From assembly GCA_017390645.1 (NCBI GenBank), contig JAFPAZ010000202.1, forward strand, positions 1 through 5,481: 5,481 nucleotides of DNA. The letters run 5' to 3'. The translations under genes were made by a program, and so were the position numbers. Below, one piece after another: positions 1-5,480 of the stretch (position 1 is its first letter; the number at the start of each line of letters is the position of its first letter). The notes beneath the pieces are model-generated. The model had not been told where the DNA came from and did not search any database. It saw nothing but the letters and a program-made list of their open reading frames with translations. This DNA comes from Lachnospiraceae bacterium (lineage in GTDB: Bacteria > Bacillota_A > Clostridia > Lachnospirales > Lachnospiraceae).

Positions 1-186
1 ATAGATTTGGGAATTACATCCCCACTGATAAATAATACTGTTTATATATGTTACATCATGACTATATAGCCCCACTTTCATTACAATCAAAATTACAAAC
101 AAAAACATGGGAACTATGGCGCAAGCCTCCACTGTCATGCTGCCTTTTTCTTCTTCTATTCTCCAGTTTTCTGACATCTTGAACAT
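1..186 (-). CDS. TadE-like minor pseudopilin, N-terminal part (runs off left edge)
   Basis: The first 62 codons of a prepilin-like protein are visible and the frame is still open at base 1. A short charged leader ends in KG, followed by SMTVE and a hydrophobic stretch (about residues 21-38). This is the class III/TadE pattern: Gly15 before the predicted cleavage site, Glu20 at +5, then the membrane helix. The start is set at the ATG at 184-186 because GAAGGA (195-200) lies 8 bases upstream. An in-frame ATG three codons later (175-177) has no well-placed ribosome binding site. The gene overlaps the end of the preceding TadE-like gene by 31 bases in another frame, which suggests translational coupling. 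It probably encodes a minor pseudopilin of the same Tad apparatus. The C-terminal domain is not visible, so its specific role is unknown. Confidence 0.82.
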   Translation of the reverse strand, partial: MFKMSENWRIEEEKGSMTVEACAIVPMFLFVILIVMKVGLYSHDVTYINSIIYQWGCNSQIY

Positions 187-977
187 TTCGCCATTCCTTC
201 TATCTGATTTTCATTTACAATCCTTATGTTTCGATTTAAACTTCCACAAGTGAATGAGCTATGATATTTATCACCAGTGTCTGTACAAAAAACAACACCT
301 CCACCGTCATTGGTCTTACAATGCAAACATGCTTTTTTCCCAAGTTTTTCCGCTTCTTCCTTCAACATAGGATTCTTGCTGATATTCAGATAGGTACATT
401 CACAGCTTGTGTGAAACACACTTTCATTTTCTGCAATATAAACATAGTTTCCAATGCCCTCCGGCGTATCCTCATAAGAAAATCCCTGAAATGCTTTCTG
501 CCTGATTTCATCATAGCAATGAATCTTGTAATTACCTATAAACGGAAGGTCTATTCCAATTTTATAGCTGATTTTTATGTTCCACACTTTTGTCCTGCTG
601 TCATATTCCACTTTATCAATCCGAATAATTCCCCGGATATTCTTCGGATATTCTACAAGATATCCTTCCAGGATTCTACGTACTGTATTCTCCGGCACCG
701 ACGTTTCCCCTATTTCCAATGCCAGATTCTTTCCTGTCTCTTGCAATGCGTGATTTACCTTATCCATAGAAGAATAAACTCTCCCTAAAGACAATACACC
801 ACATATGGCAAACAGCAGTATTGGTAACACAAAAACCGCTTCCACCGTCATAGACCCCCTCTCTTCGCAAATTTTTTTTGCTGTTTTTTTATAAGAAAAT
901 TTGACATCGTTTCGTATATGGACAAACAGGCTATTGCATATTTTATTTTGTTTTTCGCTGTTTTTTCTTTTTTTCAT
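156..977 (-). CDS. TadE-like pseudopilin with two C-terminal Cys/His modules
   Basis: This 273-residue protein has a long basic leader (1-41), then G|SMTVE with Glu46 at +5 of the predicted prepilin peptidase site, and a hydrophobic helix at about 47-64. That is the TadE pseudopilin signature. Residues 65-178 form the usual outside region. The C-terminal third has two related modules. Module 1 has H189-x4-C194-x2-L-N, then C217-x2-C220. Module 2 has H239-x4-C244-x2-L-N, then C265-x2-C268. The pattern resembles small HCCC zinc-binding modules such as the Ada metal-binding type; that they bind metal here is inferred. After processing they should lie outside the membrane, where they could bind metal, form disulfides or contact partners. 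The start ATG (975-977) has AAGGA six bases upstream. The 3' end overlaps the next TadE-like gene. The TadE assignment is firm; the module function is open. Confidence 0.85.
   Translation of the reverse strand: MKKRKNSEKQNKICNSLFVHIRNDVKFSYKKTAKKICEERGSMTVEAVFVLPILLFAICGVLSLGRVYSSMDKVNHALQETGKNLALEIGETSVPENTVRRILEGYLVEYPKNIRGIIRIDKVEYDSRTKVWNIKISYKIGIDLPFIGNYKIHCYDEIRQKAFQGFSYEDTPEGIGNYVYIAENESVFHTSCECTYLNISKNPMLKEEAEKLGKKACLHCKTNDGGGVVFCTDTGDKYHSSFTCGSLNRNIRIVNENQIEGMAKCSRCQKTGE
195..200 (-). promoter_or_regulatory. Ribosome binding site for the left-edge TadE-like gene
   Basis: The minus strand reads GAAGGA, 8 bases before the ATG at 184-186. It lies inside the coding sequence of the upstream TadE-like gene. 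It favours this ATG over the one at 175-177. Confidence 0.55.
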
Positions 978-983
978 TTTCTT

Positions 984-988
984 TCCTT
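984..988 (-). promoter_or_regulatory. Ribosome binding site of the Cys-module TadE-like gene
   Basis: The minus strand reads AAGGA, six bases before the ATG at 975-977. It overlaps the proximal copy of a 10-bp direct repeat (986-995). Confidence 0.6.
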
Positions 989-1020
989 ATAAAAATTCCG
1001 TTACCGAAAACTTATAAAAA
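986..1020. repeat. 10-bp direct repeats flanking an imperfect palindrome
   Basis: The plus strand carries cttataaaaa perfectly at 986-995 and 1011-1020, with 15 bases between. The spacer contains ttccgttaccgaa (996-1008), which is palindromic except for one mismatched pair. It sits directly upstream of the TadE-like gene and overlaps its ribosome binding site. It could be an operator or an insertion/duplication scar. The base composition is low complexity, so chance is possible. Confidence 0.4.
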
Positions 1021-1034
1021 GTAAAAGACTTTTT
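1016..1034 (-). terminator. Weak AT-only hairpin, possible terminator or element end
   Basis: A perfect 7-bp stem (1016-1022 with 1028-1034) encloses a 5-base loop. On the minus strand the 3' arm is ACTTTTT, running into TATAAG. The stem has a single G-C pair, so as an intrinsic terminator it would be weak. It lies between the tnpB remnant and the next pilus gene and may mark the end of the inserted element. Confidence 0.25.
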
Positions 1035-1129
1035 TGTTTCGTTCCTACTTCTTCGTGCCTATCTTAGCCCCAAAGACCAAAATGAACTATGATACACTCC
1101 ATAGGCGTAAATTCCTCGCTAACGAACAA
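1034..1129 (-). other. Probable tnpB 3'-end / right-end remnant with nested stems
   Basis: This is most of the 180-bp gap between the TnpB-like ORF and the TadE-like gene. On the minus strand, TTGTTCGTT (1121-1129) pairs with AACGAAACAA (1034-1043) with one bulge. Nested inside, GCCTAT (1101-1106) pairs with ATAGGC (1057-1062). One frame from 1119 downward reads ARNLRLWSVS, a stop, then more codons ending TKK-stop-ER. This recalls the degenerate C-terminal tail of many TnpB proteins, which often ends in a KQE motif, here with CAG changed to TAG. In IS200/IS605 elements this part of the gene overlaps the guide (omega) RNA. I infer a decayed right end. Homology is judged from memory of the family only. 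Confidence 0.35.
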
Positions 1130-1147
1130 GTACATAATCCCCATTCC

Positions 1148-1171
1148 ACACAAGATTCTACACAAGATTCT
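1148..1171. repeat. Perfect 12-bp tandem duplication creating a stop codon
   Basis: The plus strand has acacaagattct at 1148-1159 and again at 1160-1171 with no mismatch. The minus-strand TAG that ends the TnpB-like ORF (1158-1160) spans the junction of the two copies. The perfect identity suggests a recent duplication. Confidence 0.85.
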
Positions 1172-2000
1172 CCCTAAGATTTTTCAGTCTCCGGTTTATC
1201 TTTAAAAGTTCTTTTTCCCTTTTTCTCATATTATTTGATTTTCGGTAAACCTCTCCTTCCTTGTTATTCTCATATTTTCTTTTTAGGGAACGTTTGAGTC
1301 TTCGTTCTCTTTTTTCTAATTTTTCAATCCTACCGGCAATGGTTTTCCCTCGGCATATTTTCTTGGCATCACAAACTGTTTGTCTTTTCTTCTCCTTGTC
1401 CATTTTTGTTTCATTCTTTTCTTCTTCCCTTTTATCAATTTTATAAAAATCCCCATTTCCCTCCTGTTCTATAATACCAACCTCCGCATACCACTTGCCC
1501 CCATCATGAAAAATTTTCAAATGACTGTATCCGACATTGATAGGAATTGTATTATACTTTGAAAGTCTGACCCAATTCAATTTCTGTCTGTTTATTTTTT
1601 CGCTGCAGGAAAGTCCTTCAATCTTTATATGAGTAGGAGTAACCTGTATTTTTGTGTTTCTCTGACCAAATACAGGCTGACTTCTCTTTTTACTTTTAAA
1701 CCTGGGACAATTAGAGCATTCCAGCAAAAAATTTTTATATGCATTTCCAGCATTTTTCATGGATTCCCTTATAATCTCTTCCGGAATTTTCTCCATCCAT
1801 TGATAGTGTTCCATTTTTATCTGTTGTTGGAACTCTTTCTCTAGAGCTTCCAATGCCAAAATGCTTCTTCCTATTTTATTTTTCTCCTGTTCTTTCCGTA
1901 AAGTCCAGTTATATGCATACCTTGCTGCACCGGCATATTGAAACAATTTCGTACTTTGCCTGTTATTTGGCTCCAGCATAACCCGAACCGTTCTTATCAT
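1158..2000 (-). CDS. tnpB: Truncated TnpB/OrfB-like protein (IS200/IS605 type), RuvC core missing
   Basis: The protein has 280 residues from the ATG at 1998-2000. The N-terminal half matches clostridial TnpB: residues 1-35 with GAARYAYNWTLR, PRFKSKKRSQPVF near 99-111, and YNTIPINVGYSHLKIFHDGG near 149-168. Residues 225-278 resemble the helical segment before RuvC-II (KLEKRERRLKR, RKYENNKEG, INRRLKNLREN). The stretch that should carry RuvC-I (about 186-222, normally IDxGI) is a charged, unrelated sequence with IDKR in place of IDxG. The protein stops before RuvC-II, the zinc finger and RuvC-III, against roughly 370-430 residues for intact TnpB. It should not cut DNA. It could still bind RNA or DNA, or be a decaying relic. 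No TnpA lies nearby. It is co-oriented with the pilus genes, 42 bases after the previous stop. Confidence 0.75.
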   Translation of the reverse strand: MIRTVRVMLEPNNRQSTKLFQYAGAARYAYNWTLRKEQEKNKIGRSILALEALEKEFQQQIKMEHYQWMEKIPEEIIRESMKNAGNAYKNFLLECSNCPRFKSKKRSQPVFGQRNTKIQVTPTHIKIEGLSCSEKINRQKLNWVRLSKYNTIPINVGYSHLKIFHDGGKWYAEVGIIEQEGNGDFYKIDKREEEKNETKMDKEKKRQTVCDAKKICRGKTIAGRIEKLEKRERRLKRSLKRKYENNKEGEVYRKSNNMRKREKELLKINRRLKNLRENLV

Positions 2001-2008
2001 TTCTTTCA

Positions 2009-2019
2009 CCACCTCTCCT
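2009..2019 (-). promoter_or_regulatory. Ribosome binding site of the TnpB-like gene
   Basis: The minus strand reads AGGAGAGGTGG, with AGGTGG ending 8 bases before the ATG at 1998-2000. The in-frame GTG codons at 2010-2012 and 2007-2009 overlap this site and are poorer starts. Confidence 0.65.
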
Positions 2020-2042
2020 GCAACTGTTTACAACACTTCGGT

Positions 2043-3647
2043 TTAATACTCCACCTGATAATAAGTAGTTAAATGATACAAGTCCTCTGTGCCTATTTCT
2101 AAAGCATTGTATTTTCGCTCCAAATCCAGTTCAACCTGGGCACTGAACCCATAGATGCAATTTTCCAGCCTGAAATTATCATGTTCGAGTCTGATATTAT
2201 ACTCCATCAATTCCGCCATGGCAGTATAGTCAATCCCATTTGACCAGCGCATGGCACAAAGCATCATAAGATATTGAGAATAATCAAACCCATCCTCACT
2301 GGAACCTCCTGACGCATCTGCCATATTATCAATACTTGAACGAAAGGTTTCCTTTGTTTTTACCAATGGCACCTTACCACCGGAGAGCAACGTTTTTACA
2401 TCACTTACAGACTCTGCATATGCCAACGAACATAAAATTCCATATTTGGCTGTTTCAATTGCCAAAGTGCCTCCTTCTGCTGCTAAAGCAACTGCAATTG
2501 CTTCGGCCTGGGCACATATTTGTGCATCTCCTAAAACATAGGTCAGGTTAAAACCATATCTTATTCCTATTAAATCATTTGCCACTGCTTCTAAATTCTC
2601 TTTGTCACTCCCTTTTTTCTCCAACAAATATTCAATCTCATAATTTAATCCCGTTTTACCTGCTTTTTTCTCACCATACCATCCAAAATGTTCCATGGCA
2701 TAAGCCACAGCATTTCCCGTATGATTTTTGATATTAGAAACATCCATGCTTGACAAAGAAGGGAATGTATCTTTTTGGAATACATCAATTTTAGGTATGG
2801 AGACCGTGTTCACTGTTATTCTTTCCGAATCAAGCTCCAGATTACTCAGTTCCTCCGGATGTTCTACCACCACACTTAATATTCCCTTATCCATAAAATT
2901 TTGAAGACTTTCTCTCGGATCCACCGTTCCTTCTACCTGCTCCTCGGGATTATATTCCTTCGTCACCCCGGAATAATCCCCTTGGCTTTTCGGCGTTTCA
3001 AAAACCATTTCAAATACAGATTCCTTCTTATCTTCTTCTCCCTGTTCATTAATTTGTAACTGTATTCCATATAAGTCTTCCTGCGTCAGCGTTTTCACTG
3101 ATGTTACCATAGTTTTGATATCACTATCACCATAACTCCCATTCCCCAGAAACTGATCCCTTGTAAACCCCTCCAGTCTTAGGTTTAAATACCCATCACT
3201 AGCTTGTCCATAATTTTTATCTACAGCTAAGATCTCGTATTTTTCCCATAACGGTATATTATAATCTGCCATAATACTTGTCATACCGCTTTCGAGACTT
3301 CGTTTTATCCTGCTTTTTGCTGTATTAATATATATTCCTTCTATCAATGCAAAGAAAAATACCAGTAACACTAAAAAGATTAACGCTGAAAATACGGTAA
3401 TTGCTCCCTTTTCTTCTTTCCATAAAGACTGTATCTTCGTTTCTTTATTACTATTTTTCTTAATTATATTAATTTCCCTGTTCATCTTGTGATTCTTTAT
3501 TATCATAATATTCTTATTTATCTTGTTATTTATCTTATGATTCCAATTTATCTTGTTACTCCTATTTATTTTGTTACTCCCATTTATCTTGTTACTTCTA
3601 TTTATCTTGTGATTCCTATTTATCTTAATTTTTCTATTTCGAATCAT
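2043..3647 (-). CDS. DUF5702-like Tad-locus protein with repetitive leader
   Basis: The protein has 534 residues. Residues 1-80 are a basic, Asn/Lys/Ile-rich leader, mostly hexapeptide repeats. Then comes KG|AITVF and a strong membrane helix (about 82-103), followed by a long outside region. MADYNIPLWEKYEILAVD (126-143), LSGGKVPLVK (421-430) and the Tyr-rich end YHLTTYYQVEY fit the DUF5702 family of clostridial Tad loci. The prepilin-like Gly is present but the +5 residue is Phe, not Glu, so cleavage is uncertain and it may stay membrane anchored. The start is the ATG at 3645-3647, with GGGAGG seven bases upstream. The upstream in-frame ATG at 3711-3713 has no ribosome binding site. The biochemical function of the family is not known to me; a surface-exposed pilus assembly or adhesion role is inferred from context. 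Confidence 0.82.
   Translation of the reverse strand: MIRNRKIKINRNHKINRSNKINGSNKINRSNKINWNHKINNKINKNIMIIKNHKMNREINIIKKNSNKETKIQSLWKEEKGAITVFSALIFLVLLVFFFALIEGIYINTAKSRIKRSLESGMTSIMADYNIPLWEKYEILAVDKNYGQASDGYLNLRLEGFTRDQFLGNGSYGDSDIKTMVTSVKTLTQEDLYGIQLQINEQGEEDKKESVFEMVFETPKSQGDYSGVTKEYNPEEQVEGTVDPRESLQNFMDKGILSVVVEHPEELSNLELDSERITVNTVSIPKIDVFQKDTFPSLSSMDVSNIKNHTGNAVAYAMEHFGWYGEKKAGKTGLNYEIEYLLEKKGSDKENLEAVANDLIGIRYGFNLTYVLGDAQICAQAEAIAVALAAEGGTLAIETAKYGILCSLAYAESVSDVKTLLSGGKVPLVKTKETFRSSIDNMADASGGSSEDGFDYSQYLMMLCAMRWSNGIDYTAMAELMEYNIRLEHDNFRLENCIYGFSAQVELDLERKYNALEIGTEDLYHLTTYYQVEY
3516..3635. repeat. 18-bp tandem repeat array in the DUF5702-like leader
   Basis: Six consecutive 18-bp units (3528-3545, 3546-3563, 3564-3581, 3582-3599, 3600-3617, 3618-3635) follow a 12-bp partial unit (3516-3527). 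The plus-strand unit is close to atttatcttgttactcct. On the minus strand it encodes R-S-N-K-I-N and variants. The unit is a multiple of three, so copy-number change would alter leader length without a frameshift. Confidence 0.9.
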
Positions 3648-3654
3648 TTCCTTT

Positions 3655-3660
3655 CCTCCC
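3655..3660 (-). promoter_or_regulatory. Ribosome binding site deciding the DUF5702-like start
   Basis: The minus strand reads GGGAGG, seven bases before the ATG at 3645-3647. It fixes the start there rather than at 3713. Confidence 0.75.
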
Positions 3661-3666
3661 TTTTTC

Positions 3667-3728
3667 TCCGGCAGCCAAATCAGACTCTTCTTCTTTTCTC
3701 TTGCTTCTCTCATATTGGAACTGCCGGA
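3667..3728 (-). other. Inverted repeat upstream of the DUF5702-like gene
   Basis: TCCGGCAG (3667-3674) and CTGCCGGA (3721-3728) are perfect 8-bp reverse complements, 46 bases apart, in the untranslated gap before the DUF5702-like gene. The stem would end 6 bases from its ribosome binding site. A second small hairpin, ATTTAC-CTT-GTAAAT, lies at 3761-3775. Neither has a terminator-like U run. The 170-bp gap (3648-3817) shows no other gene and no clear promoter. Confidence 0.35.
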
Positions 3729-3817
3729 TTGGAGTTTACATCCTTAATTTTTCCTACATTATTTACCTTGTAAATTAACTCGGTTTCTTTTGCTTTTTGA
3801 AGTTTTAAAGATTTCCA

Positions 3818-3988
3818 CTAGATAATTTTCTTCGCAGACTTGTTAATACTTTTGAAGATTTTTGTTACCAGATCTGTAATTTCTTCATTAAACATGACTA
3901 CCAGACCAACTAAAACCACAATAATAAGTACTACTTCTACTACTCCCATACCTGTTTCTTCTTTAAAAAATCTTTTTAATTGTGACAT
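3818..3988 (-). CDS. Flp1-like type IVc pilin
   Basis: This 56-residue protein begins MSQLKRFFKEETG, followed by MGVVEVVLIIVVLVGLVVM. It has a short basic leader, Gly13 before the predicted cleavage site, Glu18 at +5, one hydrophobic helix (about 16-33) and a short amphipathic tail rich in Lys and Ile. Length and layout match Flp/Flp1-like pilins, the main fibre subunit of Tad pili. A prepilin peptidase should cut after Gly13, leaving a mature peptide of 43 residues. The ATG at 3986-3988 has a near-ideal ribosome binding site six bases upstream. It follows the TadC-like gene by 82 bp, a gap holding two hairpins, which fits a separately abundant pilin mRNA. The 35 codons after its TAG are open but have no start and no recognisable content. 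Confidence 0.9.
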   Translation of the reverse strand: MSQLKRFFKEETGMGVVEVVLIIVVLVGLVVMFNEEITDLVTKIFKSINKSAKKII

Positions 3989-3994
3989 AAATTA

Positions 3995-4002
3995 CACCTC
4001 CT
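3995..4002 (-). promoter_or_regulatory. Strong ribosome binding site of the Flp pilin
   Basis: The minus strand reads AGGAGGTG, six bases before the ATG. It is the best Shine-Dalgarno match in the window and is consistent with high pilin output. Confidence 0.8.
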
Positions 4003-4028
4003 TTTTATCCTTTGTAGTAGTTTTTAAC

Positions 4029-4044
4029 GTCCCTCTCCAAGGAC
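4029..4044 (-). other. Small hairpin upstream of flp (proximal)
   Basis: The minus strand reads GTCCTT-GGAG-AGGGAC, a 6-bp stem with one G-U pair and a 4-base loop. No U run follows, so it is not a standard terminator. It could stabilise or mark the 5' end of a processed flp message. Confidence 0.35.
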
Positions 4045-4048
4045 AGGC

Positions 4049-4068
4049 ATACTTTACCTAAAAAGTAT
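4049..4068 (-). other. Hairpin just after the TadC-like stop codon
   Basis: A perfect 7-bp stem ATACTTT/AAAGTAT (4049-4055 with 4062-4068) has a 6-base loop and starts two bases after the stop of the TadC-like gene. No U run follows. Possible roles are 3'-end protection or an RNA processing site separating the platform-gene message from the pilin message. Confidence 0.4.
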
Positions 4069-4070
4069 TT

Positions 4071-5480
4071 CTACATAAAGCTCAATACTGCCGGCACCAG
4101 AAGAATCAACATTACGGTAACCAATAAAAGAAGCATTGGAAATAATAACTTTGTGCTGGCAGTTTCTCCCAGTTGTTTTGCCCGCTCCTTTCGGTGTTCC
4201 AACGCCGCATGCTCTTCCTGTTCCAATGCTGTAAATAAATCTTTGGTTCCCATGCTTAAATTTTGCACCACCATGGAAAATAACTTTCGATATTTCGTCA
4301 CATTAAGCCTTTCTCCTAGTTCATGATAAGCTTCTCTTTCGCTTACTCCGGAATTCAGTTGACGTATCGTAACCGAAAGTTCCTGATATAAATAGTGCCC
4401 CCTTTTCTCCTCTTGTTCCGCCAATTTTTTCAATGCTGCTTTTACCGTCATTCCGGCACCTAAAAGCAATACCATTTGATTTAAAAAAATTGGGTATTCA
4501 TAATCCAACAGGTCTCTTCTTACTTTTTCCTCCTCCTTCCTTGACTGATATTCCTTTGCGAAAAAGTATATGCAAATTGAAAATCCCATAATATAAACAA
4601 AAAATATTGGATTTTTTCCCTTTCCCTCTAGTAAAAAATCTCCTTCTATGGCTGAAATCGTCACTTTTTCTTCTTTTTCATGCTCTTTCAGGTAATCTTC
4701 AATCTTTCTCTTCAATCCTTCTATCTTTTCCTCTTTTTCAGAAAATTCCTTCGGATATACCGTAATCTGCCACTGAGACTCTCCTAACTCTTCTTCTTTG
4801 TAGGAATAGGTAGCAGTAACCAAAACACTCTCTGGTTCTATCAGTTCTTGATTATTTACAATCCCCTGATTCGTTACTAATTCACTATTCTCACTTCGAA
4901 ATGAAATCTCAATGTCATTTTCCGGCACAGTTTCCGTAAAACAAAGATTTCCCTTCACTACCTCCTCTTTTTCATTTTCACCTAAAAAACAACTTTCCAC
5001 ATACTCTTTTGCTTCCCTATACTTTTCCATTAACTCACTTTCTGAATAAGTAGCTTCCGGAACTTCAATTATGATGCTTCCTATTTCTTCTTTCTTTTCA
5101 TATACTGTAAAATCATAGTACGCCTCCCCTTCTCCATAAGCATTTCTTTCTATCACAATCTCCTGCTGTTTCTTATGCTCCATAACTTCAACCACCAGGG
5201 CCATTCCATTGGTAATCACGAACACAATTACTATTTTATAAATTGCATTCATCCACTGATTTTTACGCATTTCAAGGAATTCCTGTTTTGACATGTTAGG
5301 CAACATTCTTTCCTTTTTTCCGCTTTTTTGCGTCAAAGAAAGAATCTTTTCATAAATCCATAAAGTCAATGGATATAGTAAATTCTTCTTACCCTTTTTC
5401 AAACTTTCTTTTCCTTGATAACGAATCCCACTATAAAGAAACAGAACAAGAAAGAGACATAAGTTTATCCCTGCAATCAA
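4071..5480 (-). CDS. TadC-like type II secretion F-domain membrane protein (5' end at or beyond window edge)
   Basis: At least 469 residues are visible. Predicted membrane segments are at about 3-18, 80-98, 291-307 and 446-467. Between the second and third lies a soluble, acidic region (about 101-288), predicted outside the membrane. Residues 308-445 form the cytoplasmic T2SSF domain: DYEYPIFLNQMVLLLGAGMTVKAAL (326-350), GVSEREAYHELGERL (378-392), NLSMGTKDLFTALEQE (407-422) and RAKQLGETASTKLLFPML (433-450). Such proteins form the inner-membrane platform driven by the CpaF/TadA ATPase. The position just before flp and the N-terminal helix fit TadC better than TadB, but orthology is not certain. 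The first visible codon is TTG (5478-5480). No stop or ribosome binding site is seen before the edge, so the true start may lie outside. Confidence 0.85.
   Translation of the reverse strand: MIAGINLCLFLVLFLYSGIRYQGKESLKKGKKNLLYPLTLWIYEKILSLTQKSGKKERMLPNMSKQEFLEMRKNQWMNAIYKIVIVFVITNGMALVVEVMEHKKQQEIVIERNAYGEGEAYYDFTVYEKKEEIGSIIIEVPEATYSESELMEKYREAKEYVESCFLGENEKEEVVKGNLCFTETVPENDIEISFRSENSELVTNQGIVNNQELIEPESVLVTATYSYKEEELGESQWQITVYPKEFSEKEEKIEGLKRKIEDYLKEHEKEEKVTISAIEGDFLLEGKGKNPIFFVYIMGFSICIYFFAKEYQSRKEEEKVRRDLLDYEYPIFLNQMVLLLGAGMTVKAALKKLAEQEEKRGHYLYQELSVTIRQLNSGVSEREAYHELGERLNVTKYRKLFSMVVQNLSMGTKDLFTALEQEEHAALEHRKERAKQLGETASTKLLFPMLLLLVTVMLILLVPAVLSFM

Noticed and set aside
261..788. Plus-strand open frame of 175 codons
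   Set aside because: It lies wholly antisense to the TadE-like gene, has no family-like motif and is explained by the AT-rich complement of a real gene. The other plus-strand frames (1261-1844, 2336-2551, 3489-3773, 3840-4061) are rejected for the same reason.
2001..2012. GTG start for the TnpB-like protein at 2012
   Set aside because: The codon overlaps the AGGTGG ribosome binding site that serves the ATG at 1998-2000.
1158..2042. Complete, mobile IS200/IS605 element
   Set aside because: There is no TnpA, the nuclease domain is missing, and the 42 bases upstream leave no room for a recognisable left end.
3516..3635. CRISPR-like array
   Set aside because: Units are directly abutting 18-mers without spacers and are in-frame protein-coding repeats.
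3648..3713. Longer DUF5702-like start at the ATG at 3711-3713
   Set aside because: No ribosome binding site precedes it, while the ATG at 3645-3647 has GGGAGG at seven bases.
3710..3817. Readthrough extension or separate small gene after the Flp stop
   Set aside because: The 35 codons after TAG are open, but there is no ATG, GTG or TTG start and no recognisable content; an open run of this length is expected fairly often by chance.
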